64,000 nt of DNA, from NCBI GenBank assembly GCA_038200275.1, contig JBBPYC010000012.1, forward strand, positions 12,109 to 76,108. Reading direction: 5' to 3'. The notes beneath the pieces were generated by a model. The model was not told the DNA's origin. It saw only the letters and a program-made list of their open reading frames with translations, and searched no databases. Numbering within the stretch: the stretch's first letter is position 1; each line of letters begins with the position of its first letter. Below, piece after piece: positions 27,070 through 34,767 of the stretch. This DNA comes from JBBPYC01 sp038200275 (GTDB lineage Bacteria > Pseudomonadota > Gammaproteobacteria > Burkholderiales > Burkholderiaceae_C). Both the position numbers and the translations under genes were made by a program.

Positions 27070-28359
27070 TCAAAACCGCATCGTTGACGGCAACCAGAGA
27101 ATGATCTGCGGAAACGCGACCAGCATCACGAGCAGCGCCAGATGCGCAAGCACGTGCGGCCAGACACCCGCGAACACTTCCGACAACGGTCGCCCGGTAT
27201 AGCGCGACACCACGAACACGTTGAGTCCGACCGGCGGCGTGACCAGCCCGATCTCCGCCGTCACCACGATGACGACGCCGAACCAGACCGGGTCGAAGCC
27301 GAGTGACTTGATCAGCGGCAGCACCACAGGCACCGTCAGGATCAGGATCGCGATCTGGTCCATCAGACAGCCGAGCACGATGTAACCGAACAGGATCAGC
27401 GCCATGATCACCCAGCGCGACGTATCCAGCCCACCCACCCAGGCCACGATCTGCTGGGTCGATTGCGTGAGCGAGAAAAAGTAGCCAAAGATCTTTGCGC
27501 AGACGATGATCATCACGATCATCGTGCTGGCCTGCAGTGCCCGCATCAAGGCCGCTGGCAGCGTCTTCCTATTTACCGTGCCGGCTTTCAGCGCAAGCAC
27601 GAACGCGCCGAACGCGCCGATGCCAGATGCTTCGGTCGGTGTGGCCACACCGGTGTAGATCACACCCGTGACGGCCATGAACAGCACCAGCATCGGACCG
27701 ACCACCTTGAGCGACGTGAACTTGTCACGCCAGGTGTAGGCCGAGCCCAACGGCGCGCGCGCTGGCACCCTCCAGACCAGGTACCAGACCGTGGCCATGA
27801 TCGTCGCCGTCACGAGCAGCCCCGGAATCACCCCCGCCACCAGCAGCTGGCTGATACTGACGTCTGCAATGACGCCGAACAGCACCAGCGCAATGCTCGG
27901 GGGGATCAGCATCGCCAGCGTGCCGGAGATCGCGACCACGCCGCCGGCCAGTTGTGGCTCGTAGCCGGCCTTCAGCATGGCCGGAATGGTGGTGGACGAC
28001 AGCGTGGCCGCCGATGCCGTGCTGGAGCCGGAGATCGCACCAAAGCCCGCGCCGGCCAGCGCAGTCGCCATCGCCAGCCCACCCGGCAGACGGCCGACCC
28101 AGCAGGTCGCGGCCTTGAACAGGTTGTCCGCCACGCCGCTCAGGATCACGAACTCGGCCATCAGGATGAACAGCGGCACCGAGATCAGCTCGTACGTACC
28201 AGCCGTCGACAACGGCGTGGTGGTGACGATGCCGGTCAGCGCATCGGTGCCGCCGATCCAGTAGAGGCCAGCAGAGCCGGCCGCCGCAAGCGCGAACGCA
28301 ACCGGCATGCCGAGGCCCAGCAATATGAACATCACCGTGACAATGATTGCAGCCGTCAC
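27070..28359 (-). CDS. TRAP transporter large permease (DctM family)
   Basis: A 429-residue inner-membrane protein with about 12 hydrophobic segments. It has DctM landmarks MFILLGLGMPVAFALAAAGS at the start, GAGFGAISGSSTASAATLSS, AGGVVAISGTLAMLIPPSI, and VVTAEIGLVTPPVGLNVFVV near the end. The start is a GTG at 28359, overlapping the stop of the small permease gene by four bases. It forms the ion-coupled channel of the TRAP importer. Confidence 0.94.
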   Translation of the reverse strand: MTAAIIVTVMFILLGLGMPVAFALAAAGSAGLYWIGGTDALTGIVTTTPLSTAGTYELISVPLFILMAEFVILSGVADNLFKAATCWVGRLPGGLAMATALAGAGFGAISGSSTASAATLSSTTIPAMLKAGYEPQLAGGVVAISGTLAMLIPPSIALVLFGVIADVSISQLLVAGVIPGLLVTATIMATVWYLVWRVPARAPLGSAYTWRDKFTSLKVVGPMLVLFMAVTGVIYTGVATPTEASGIGAFGAFVLALKAGTVNRKTLPAALMRALQASTMIVMIIVCAKIFGYFFSLTQSTQQIVAWVGGLDTSRWVIMALILFGYIVLGCLMDQIAILILTVPVVLPLIKSLGFDPVWFGVVIVVTAEIGLVTPPVGLNVFVVSRYTGRPLSEVFAGVWPHVLAHLALLVMLVAFPQIILWLPSTMRF

Positions 28360-28934
28360 GGCTTGGCCTCCTGTGCGTTGCCATGGTCACCGCCGCTGCC
28401 CGACAACGGCGGCAATGCCAGCCAATGCTCCCCAGAGACCAGACTCATCGCATAGCCGACCGTGTTGAGCAGGCAGCGCAGCGCAAGCAGCCCAAAGCCC
28501 AATGGCAGCAGGGCAGTCGTGAGCCAGGACGGCAACTCGAGCCCGCTGCTGTGAAAGGTGCCGGCAGCGAACTGCTCCAAAGTCTGTTGCAGCGCAACCC
28601 AGGCGATGAACGCGAACACCGGCGTGGCGACCGCGCTCGTGATCGCCTCGAACACGTAGCGACTCGAGTCGCTTACGTAGTTCTGCAGGATGTCGACGCT
28701 GACGTGGGCGTGAGTGCCCAACGCATGCGACACCGACAGGAAAAACAATCCCGGCAACAGAAACACCGAGATCACTTCATACGACCACAACAACGGCGCG
28801 TTGAACAAGTAGCGCAACGACACATCGGTCATCACCACCAGCATCAGGCTGAACAGCAGCAGGCATGCAATGTATGCAGCGGCTGTGTCGACATACTGCA
28901 TCCATCGGCGCAGATGCTGATAGGTGCGGTTCAA
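28356..28934 (-). CDS. TRAP transporter small permease (DctQ family)
   Basis: A membrane protein with four hydrophobic segments, typical of DctQ. Landmarks are VVMTDVSLRYLFNAPLLWSYE and FFLSVSHALGTHAHVSVDIL. The start is chosen as the TTG at 28934 because AGGAGAC (complement of 28942-28948) stands at proper spacing; the first internal ATG is 11 codons later. This gives 192 residues. It is the first gene of the TRAP set and is divergent from the GFA gene, with about 120 bp between. Confidence 0.9.
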   Translation of the reverse strand: MNRTYQHLRRWMQYVDTAAAYIACLLLFSLMLVVMTDVSLRYLFNAPLLWSYEVISVFLLPGLFFLSVSHALGTHAHVSVDILQNYVSDSSRYVFEAITSAVATPVFAFIAWVALQQTLEQFAAGTFHSSGLELPSWLTTALLPLGFGLLALRCLLNTVGYAMSLVSGEHWLALPPLSGSGGDHGNAQEAKP

Positions 28935-29055
28935 GGATTGAGTCTCCTGGTTATCGTTTTTAGGGCTCGTCGCTGCTGTGTGCGGACGGCGCTGTTCCAA
29001 ACAAAGTGTAGACCCGGTGGCAAGATTGGCAGCCCACTGCAAACCCCTAGACACC

Positions 29056-29529
29056 ATGAAACTTGTTGGTTCCTGTCACTGCCAGGCCGTGCGCTTCTCC
29101 GTGGAATCGCACGAGCCGGTGCCGTTCATGCGCTGCTACTGCGGCATCTGCCGCAAGACCGCAGGCAGTGGCGGCTACGCGATCAATCTTGCTGCCGACC
29201 ACGGGACGCTCAAGATCGAAGGCGTAGAGAACCTGACGGTCTACTGCGCGAAGTTCGAAGACGGCAGCATCAGCAGCGGCCAGCGCAATTTCTGCAAACT
29301 CTGCGGCGCCGCACTATGGCTGTGGGACCCGGACTGGCCGGAGCTGGTTCATCCGCAGGCGGGCGCGATCGACACCGAACTGCCCAAGCCGCCGAGCAGC
29401 ACCCACATCATGCTGGGATCGAAAACGAACTGGGTGCAGCCGTGCGTGAAGTTGGGCGATGCCGAGTTCGACGCATATCCGGAAGAGTCGCTCGCCGAGT
29501 GGCATCAGCGCCATGGGCAAAAGTTTTGA
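29056..29529 (+). CDS. GFA family protein (glutathione-dependent formaldehyde-activating fold)
   Basis: A 157-residue zinc protein of the Gfa/CENP-V family. The zinc-binding cysteines are visible as GSCHCQAVRF, RCYCGICRKTAGSGGY and NFCKLCGAALW. Family members include the enzyme proposed to couple formaldehyde to glutathione, but most members have unknown function and no formaldehyde genes are nearby. The ATG at 29056 begins the conserved MKLVGSCHC. It is followed after about 100 bp by the peptide-type ABC importer genes. Confidence 0.92.
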   Translation: MKLVGSCHCQAVRFSVESHEPVPFMRCYCGICRKTAGSGGYAINLAADHGTLKIEGVENLTVYCAKFEDGSISSGQRNFCKLCGAALWLWDPDWPELVHPQAGAIDTELPKPPSSTHIMLGSKTNWVQPCVKLGDAEFDAYPEESLAEWHQRHGQKF

Positions 29530-29631
29530 GACGCTTCATTTGCCGCGCTGTGTCGGCGAGCGCTTAGGATCGCGTTGATCCGTTGTTTGATGCCCTGCTG
29601 ATCCCCCCGCCCCCACTCGCGCACTTGCTCA

Positions 29632-30579
29632 ATGAGCTTCTTCCTGTTCAAGCGCCTGCTGACCTTGCTCATCACGTTGCTGGGCGCTTCGATCGTGGTG
29701 TTCCTTGTGCTTGAAGTGCTGCCCGGCAACGCCGCACAGACGTTGATGGGACCGGATGCATCGCCTGAAGCGATAGCAGCTCTGGCGACCAAGCTGGGGC
29801 TGGACCAGCCAGCGATTGCGCGTTATTTCCATTGGCTCGGTGGCATGCTGCTGCATGGCGATCTGGGCAACAGCTATGCTTACGGTTCGCCCGTGCTGGA
29901 GCTGGTGCTGGAGCGGCTTGCGCTGACGGTGCCGCTGGCATTAATTGCGATGACGCTTACCGTGGCGCTGGCGCTGTCGGTTGGTATCTATGCGGCGGCA
30001 CGGCATAACCGCTGGGGTGACGTCGGCATGATGGGCCTGGCGCAGATCGGCATTGCGATTCCGAATTTCTGGTTCGCGATTTTGCTGATCCTGCTGTTTT
30101 CCGTGAAGCTGCAGTGGTTCTCGGCCGGCGGCTTTGCGGGCTGGGGTGAGCCCCTCGCGGCGCTGAAATCCTTGCTACTGCCGGCAATTTCGCTGGCTGT
30201 GGTACAAGCCGCGATCCTGGCGCGGGTCACGCGCTCTGCCGTGCTCGAAGTTCAGCAAGAAGACTTCGTGCGGACCGCGCGCGCCAAGGGATTGAGCCGG
30301 CGCGGCGCGCTGCTGCGGCACGTGCTGCGCAACGCGATGATTCCGGTGATCACGGTGATCGGCCTGCAGTTTGGCCAGTTACTGGCCGGCACCATCGTGG
30401 TGGAGAACGTCTTTTACTTGCCTGGGCTGGGACGGCTGATCTTCCAGTCGATCGCGAACCGTGACTTGATCGTGGTGCGCAACTGCGTGATGCTGCTGGC
30501 CGCGATGGTGATCGTTGTGAACTTCATCGTCGACGTGCTCTATGCGGTGATCGATCCTCGGGTTCGGGCCGGTGGCTGA
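29632..30579 (+). CDS. Peptide/nickel-type ABC transporter permease (DppB-like)
   Basis: A 315-residue inner-membrane permease with six hydrophobic segments. The N-terminus FLFKRLLTLLITLLGASIVVF and early VLPGNAAQTLMGPDAS are typical of DppB. The coupling loop reads DFVRTARAKGLSRRGALLRH, followed by the conserved NAMIPVITVIGLQFGQLLAG. It is the first gene of a four-gene set without a binding protein. The next permease gene overlaps its end. Confidence 0.93.
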   Translation: MSFFLFKRLLTLLITLLGASIVVFLVLEVLPGNAAQTLMGPDASPEAIAALATKLGLDQPAIARYFHWLGGMLLHGDLGNSYAYGSPVLELVLERLALTVPLALIAMTLTVALALSVGIYAAARHNRWGDVGMMGLAQIGIAIPNFWFAILLILLFSVKLQWFSAGGFAGWGEPLAALKSLLLPAISLAVVQAAILARVTRSAVLEVQQEDFVRTARAKGLSRRGALLRHVLRNAMIPVITVIGLQFGQLLAGTIVVENVFYLPGLGRLIFQSIANRDLIVVRNCVMLLAAMVIVVNFIVDVLYAVIDPRVRAGG

Positions 30580-31510
30580 TGCGCTGCCACCTGATCAGCG
30601 AGGTGCGATTCACTTGAACGCGAACCCCGTGGCCGCAGCCGCCGACGCAGCGCCGGCGGCTGCACCGATCGCCGCGCCAGGTTTCTTGCGGCGCGCGTTT
30701 CGGCATCGCAGCTTCGTAATCGGCGCGGTGCTGGCGTTGTTGCTGCTCGGTTCGGCCGCGCTGTCGCTGGTCTGGACGCCGTGGTCGCCTTACGAGATCG
30801 ACCTTTCGGCCAAGCTTCAACAGCCATCAGCCGCGCACTGGCTCGGCACCGATCCATTCGGGCGCGACATCGTTTCGTTGCTGCTGACTGGCGCGCGCAA
30901 CTCGATCCTGGTCGGCGTGATCGCAGTAGGCATTGGCCTGCTGATCGGTACCACGCTCGGTCTAGTGGCCGCAGCGGGGCGCGGCTGGGTCGAGGAAGTC
31001 GTGATGCGGCTGGCGGACTTCACGTTTGCGTTCCCGGCGATCCTGTCGGCCATCATGCTGACGGCCGTGTTCGGCGCAGGCATCGTGAACGCGATCATCG
31101 CGATCGGCATCTTCAACATTCCCATCTTCATCCGCGTCACGCGCGCTTCGGCCAATTTGGTCTGGGCAAGGGACTATGTGTTGGCTTCGCGCGCGTGCGG
31201 CTTCGGCAGCTTGCGCATCACGCTGGACCATGTGCTGCCGAACATCGCTTCGGTGCTGATCGTGCAGGCCACCATCCAGTTCGCGATCGCAATCCTGGCG
31301 GAAGCCGCGCTGTCCTACCTCGGCCTGGGCACCCAACCACCGCAGCCGAGTTGGGGGCGCATGCTGGCCGAAGCCCAAACGCTGCTGTATCAAGCGCCGC
31401 AGCTTGCGGTATGGCCGGGGCTGGCGATCGCACTTGCGGTGCTTGGGCTGAATCTTCTGGGCGACGGACTACGCGATCTGCTTGATCCCCGCCTCGCGCG
31501 CAAGAGATGA
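30572..31510 (+). CDS. Peptide/nickel-type ABC transporter permease (DppC-like)
   Basis: A 312-residue inner-membrane permease. After a variable, alanine-rich N-terminus come FRHRSFVIGAVLALLLLGSA, the DppC motif HWLGTDPFGRDIVSLLLTGA, and the coupling segment DYVLASRACGFGSLRITLDH. The C-terminal block EAALSYLGLGTQPPQPSWG is diagnostic. The GTG at 30572 overlaps the previous gene; a TTG at 30614 is another possible start. The gene ends directly at repeat copy C. Confidence 0.92.
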   Translation: MADALPPDQRGAIHLNANPVAAAADAAPAAAPIAAPGFLRRAFRHRSFVIGAVLALLLLGSAALSLVWTPWSPYEIDLSAKLQQPSAAHWLGTDPFGRDIVSLLLTGARNSILVGVIAVGIGLLIGTTLGLVAAAGRGWVEEVVMRLADFTFAFPAILSAIMLTAVFGAGIVNAIIAIGIFNIPIFIRVTRASANLVWARDYVLASRACGFGSLRITLDHVLPNIASVLIVQATIQFAIAILAEAALSYLGLGTQPPQPSWGRMLAEAQTLLYQAPQLAVWPGLAIALAVLGLNLLGDGLRDLLDPRLARKR

Positions 31511-31620
31511 AGCTCACTCCCAGGCTTCGCTCCTTTCGGTCGGCTCCTGCCATCCCCCCACCCGGGGCGGAGCCGACGGCACGGCGAAGCCGGCTCCGTG
31601 GCCCCTATTGGAACGAGTTG
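31511..31620 (+). repeat. Dispersed 3'-end repeat, copy C (inside the peptide ABC operon)
   Basis: The element starts right after the permease stop with AGCTCACTCCCAGGCTTCGC. The arms TCGGCTC (31540-31546) and GAGCCGA (31570-31576) are perfectly complementary and enclose a CCCC/GGGG hairpin. It ends CCGTGGCCCCTATTGG. It is the same family as copies A, B, D and E and separates the permease genes from the ATPase genes of one operon. Confidence 0.75.
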
Positions 31621-31670
31621 GCGCCAGTCTCATCAGAGTCGGGTGGCACACCACGTGATGAATCGCTGAC

Positions 31671-32675
31671 ATGACCCTGCTCGAAGTCTCTGACCTGCGC
31701 GTGCGCCTGCGGACCCCACGCGGTCCGGCCGATGCGGTGCGCGGCGTCGGGTTCACGATCGAGCGTGGTCAGACCCTCGGGCTGATCGGTGAATCGGGCT
31801 GTGGCAAATCGATCACCGCGCTCGCCTTGATGGGCCTGGCGCCAGACAGTGCGACCGTCAGCGGCAGTGTCCGCCTGGAAGGCCGGGAGCTGGTCGGCGC
31901 AAGCGAAGCCGAACTCTCCAAGGTGCGCGGTGACCGCATCGCTATGATCTTTCAGGAGCCGATGACCGCACTGAACCCGGTGCACACGATCGGCCGACAG
32001 GTGGCTGAGCCGCTGCGGCTGCATCGCAAGATGTCTGCTGCCAACGCACGGGCTGAGGCGCTTGCACTGCTGGACCGGGTCGGCATCCCGGACGCGGCGG
32101 CCCGCTTCGATTCGTACCCGCATCAGTTCTCCGGCGGCCAATGCCAGCGCATTGGCATCGCGATGGCGCTGGCCTGCAGGCCGGACCTGCTAATCGCCGA
32201 TGAGCCGACCACCGCACTCGATGCCACCATTCAGCAACAGGTGCTCGATCTGATCCGTGAACTGGTGGCCGAGCGCGGCATGGGCCTTTTGCTGATCTCG
32301 CACGACCTGGGCCTGATTGCGCGCAATGCGCAGCAGATGCTCGTGATGTACGGCGGGCTTATTGTGGAGCGCGGTCCCACCGAAGGTGTATTCGCCGAGA
32401 TGGCGCATCCCTACACACGAGGACTGTTCGCCGCACGGCCTCGGCTCGGCGCCCGCAGCCAGCGGCTCCCAACGATCGCAGGCTCGGTTCCGGAGTTGAT
32501 CGATCTACCGAAGGGCTGCCCGTTCGCAGGACGGTGTCGTTTCACGATCGATGCGTGCAGCGAGGTGGTGCCGGCATCGGTGGCTGTATCGGCAGATCAC
32601 AGCGCGCGCTGCATCCGGCTCGATGCGGTCGCGGCGGCAGCAGCATCGACCGATACACCAGCGCAAGTGGCATGA
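31671..32675 (+). CDS. Peptide/nickel-type ABC transporter ATPase (DppD-like)
   Basis: A 334-residue ATPase. Walker A is GESGCGKSITALALMGL, the Q-loop IFQEPMTALNPVHTIG, the signature motif FSGGQCQRIGIAMALA, and Walker B LLIADEPTTALD. The C-terminal oligopeptide-type extension has four cysteines around GCPFAGRCRF and DACSEV, as in DppD/OppD proteins that bind an iron-sulfur cluster. In the signature, Cys replaces the usual Arg after SGGQ. The gene follows repeat copy C, and its stop overlaps the next start (ATGA). Confidence 0.93.
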   Translation: MTLLEVSDLRVRLRTPRGPADAVRGVGFTIERGQTLGLIGESGCGKSITALALMGLAPDSATVSGSVRLEGRELVGASEAELSKVRGDRIAMIFQEPMTALNPVHTIGRQVAEPLRLHRKMSAANARAEALALLDRVGIPDAAARFDSYPHQFSGGQCQRIGIAMALACRPDLLIADEPTTALDATIQQQVLDLIRELVAERGMGLLLISHDLGLIARNAQQMLVMYGGLIVERGPTEGVFAEMAHPYTRGLFAARPRLGARSQRLPTIAGSVPELIDLPKGCPFAGRCRFTIDACSEVVPASVAVSADHSARCIRLDAVAAAAASTDTPAQVA

Positions 32676-33460
32676 CGACCAACGAACGGCTGCTCGAGGT
32701 GCGTGACGTCATACGCGACTACGCCTTGTCGCGCACGCACCTGTGGCGCGCGCCGCCTGTGGTGCATGCGTTGCGGGGCGTGAGCCTGTCTGTCACGGCC
32801 GGCCGCAACCTAGGCATCGTCGGCGAGTCGGGCTCGGGCAAGTCGACGCTTGCACGCATCGTGATGGCGCTGGAGCGGCCGACGTCGGGCACAGTGCGCC
32901 TGCTTGGACAGAACCTGTTCCAACTCGACCCGGGCGTGCTGAAGGCCGCACGGCGCAATTTCCAGATGGTGTTCCAGGACCCGTATGGTTCGCTCGACCC
33001 GCGCCAGACCGTTGCAGCGATCGTCGCCGAGCCGCTCGCCGCGCAAGGCGATTCGTCGGCCGCACAGCGCCGCGAGCAAGCCGCACAATCATTGGCAGCG
33101 GTCGGCCTGCGCACGGCCGATCTCGACAAATACGCGCACGAATTCTCTGGCGGCCAGCGCCAGCGCATCGCGATCGCCCGTGCACTGATCACACGCCCGA
33201 AGCTGATCGTTGCCGACGAACCCCTGTCCGCGCTGGACGTGTCCGTGCAAGCCCAAGTGCTGAATCTGATGGCCGATCTGCAGCGGGAATACGGCGTGAC
33301 CTTCCTGTTCATCAGCCACGACATCGCCGTGGTCAGCCACTTGTGCGCCGACGTCGTGGTCATGCAGGCCGGCCGCATCGTCGAGGCCGGGCCGGTCGAG
33401 CAGGTATTGGATCGGCCGCGGGAGGACTACACGCGTTCGCTGTTGGAGGCCAGCAGGTAG
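32672..33460 (+). CDS. Peptide/nickel-type ABC transporter ATPase (DppF-like)
   Basis: A 262-residue ATPase. Walker A is GESGSGKSTLARIVMALE, the Q-loop MVFQDPYGSLDPRQTV, the signature FSGGQRQRIAIARAL, and Walker B LIVADEPLSALD. It lacks the long cysteine-bearing tail often seen in DppF, so it is slightly short. The ATG at 32672 overlaps the preceding stop; longer in-frame upstream sequence is the previous gene in another frame. It is the last gene of the transporter set. Confidence 0.93.
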   Translation: MTTNERLLEVRDVIRDYALSRTHLWRAPPVVHALRGVSLSVTAGRNLGIVGESGSGKSTLARIVMALERPTSGTVRLLGQNLFQLDPGVLKAARRNFQMVFQDPYGSLDPRQTVAAIVAEPLAAQGDSSAAQRREQAAQSLAAVGLRTADLDKYAHEFSGGQRQRIAIARALITRPKLIVADEPLSALDVSVQAQVLNLMADLQREYGVTFLFISHDIAVVSHLCADVVVMQAGRIVEAGPVEQVLDRPREDYTRSLLEASR

Positions 33461-33564
33461 CCCCTGAGCACTGCTTCAGTCGTCGTACACCCCGTCAAAG
33501 GCAATTGCTTGCTCCAACCCAATCATTGACGAAGCGACTGTTCCGGTTCCGCAGCTTCGCCCGC

Positions 33565-33872
33565 TCAACTGAACGGAGTTGCCCGGTCTACGTCATGGGC
33601 CGGCGCACGATTGGGCGTTGCGCACCCCCTTTGTTTCAGCACACGCTGCGCTTGTGCCGGATGCTTGCTCAAATCACCCGCCGTCCAACCAGCGGCCGGA
33701 TCGGGCGGCGTTCCAGGTTTCCATGACAGTTGGGGCAGACGCCTTGAAGCAACTCTTCAACACAGCTTTTGCATTATGTGCACTCATGGCTCCAGATATA
33801 GGCTTCCGTGCTCGCTGGCAGCAGATCGCGATCGCAGCACTCGCAATTGGAACGCAGGTCGAGACGGGCCAT
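33565..33872 (-). pseudogene. DUF1272 small zinc-ribbon-like protein, broken
   Basis: Reading leftwards from ATG 33872, preceded by GGAGG, gives MARLDLRSNCECCDRDLLPA, then EAYIWSHECT, then a TAA at codon 33 (33774-33776), then CKSCVEELLQGVCPNCHGN and LERRPIRPLVGR. A frameshift then leads into SKHPAQAQRVLKQRGC. I recognise the cysteine pattern CECC...EC..C..C...CPNC and the RRPIRP tail as DUF1272, whose function is unknown. A stop in place of an aromatic codon plus a frameshift make this a decayed gene. Confidence 0.75.
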
Positions 33873-33966
33873 CGAAGTTCCTCCAATTGAGCTGGTCGAG
33901 ATAGGTGGCTACCAGTACGGTTGCGGTTGCGCGGTGATGTCCGATGGCATCCACCCAATCGTTCAT
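33784..33966 (-). CDS. Small ORF overlapping the enoyl-CoA hydratase stop (uncertain)
   Basis: A possible 60-residue product begins MNDWVDAIGHHRATATVLVA. Its ATG overlaps the hydratase stop (ATGA), which would allow coupled translation. The second half runs antiphase through the DUF1272 remnant, so only the first 30 or so residues could be independent. I do not recognise it, and it may be chance. Confidence 0.25.
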   Translation of the reverse strand: MNDWVDAIGHHRATATVLVATYLDQLNWRNFDGPSRPAFQLRVLRSRSAASEHGSLYLEP

Positions 33967-34742
33967 TTCGCCACTCGGCGCGCCAGAAATTCGCGCATCA
34001 CGCGCTGCGGCTCCCCGCTCTCATAGCAGGCAAGCTGATAGTCAAGCGCTGCTGTGCAGGCCTCCTCAAAGCCGGCTTGCGTGCGCTCGCGAAAGCGCCG
34101 CTTGGTGGCACGGAACGCGGCCTGCGGCAAGCTGGCAAATTGCATTGCGCGCTCGACTGCGCGGGGCAGCACTTGGTCGGAAGGCACCAAGTCGTTGACC
34201 AAGCCGAGCTGATACGCACGTTCGCCGCTGATCAGCTCGGCCGTCAACGACAGTTGCTGATTCAGCGAATGGCCAATCTGCAGCGACATCAGGTAAGAGC
34301 CGACGATGCTGGCCAAGCCGGCCTTCACTTCGGGCTGCCCCATGCGCAGCGCCGGGTGCGCTACGCGCAGATCGCACATCAGCGCCATCTGAAAACCGGC
34401 GCCCGCCGTGCTGCCGTTCAGCGCCGCGACGATCGGCTTGGTCACGTCGCGCACGGTCTGGTACATCGCGTGCTGTCGATCGAGCCAACCAGCGAGGGTC
34501 TGTGCGGTGAGCGTGGCCGACTCATCGAGATCCTGACCGCCGCAGAACGCACGCAGTCCGCTGCCGGTCAGCACAATCGCATCCACCCCCTCAGTGGCGT
34601 CAAGCGTCGGCAATGCACGGGTCAGGGCGGCGCGCAGGTTCGAATCCACCGCGTTCAGCACGCTCGGGCGGTTCAGCCGCACCACGGCGATGCGGTCTTG
34701 CACGTTGACCACAATCGGATCATCGGCGCTCGTCGTCGTCAT
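33963..34742 (-). CDS. Enoyl-CoA hydratase/isomerase family protein
   Basis: A 259-residue crotonase-fold protein with the N-terminal strand IAVVRLNRPSVLNAVDSNLR, the first oxyanion region GLRAFCGGQDLDE, and the second AALNGSTAGAGFQMALMCD. The first catalytic Glu position is Phe/Gln (GAGFQMA), while the second Glu is retained in MGQPEVKAGL. The usual hydratase dyad is therefore incomplete, and a different reaction on an acyl-CoA is possible. It is 25 bp downstream of the GMC oxidoreductase gene, so the two probably form an operon. Confidence 0.9.
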   Translation of the reverse strand: MTTTSADDPIVVNVQDRIAVVRLNRPSVLNAVDSNLRAALTRALPTLDATEGVDAIVLTGSGLRAFCGGQDLDESATLTAQTLAGWLDRQHAMYQTVRDVTKPIVAALNGSTAGAGFQMALMCDLRVAHPALRMGQPEVKAGLASIVGSYLMSLQIGHSLNQQLSLTAELISGERAYQLGLVNDLVPSDQVLPRAVERAMQFASLPQAAFRATKRRFRERTQAGFEEACTAALDYQLACYESGEPQRVMREFLARRVAK

Positions 34743-34767
34743 GCGGTGATTCCTGAGAGCCGATCGG

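Noticed and set aside
26001..28934. TctA/TctB membrane partners for the Bug receptor
   Set aside because: The membrane proteins here are DctM and DctQ types with their own DctP receptor, so they form a separate TRAP importer.
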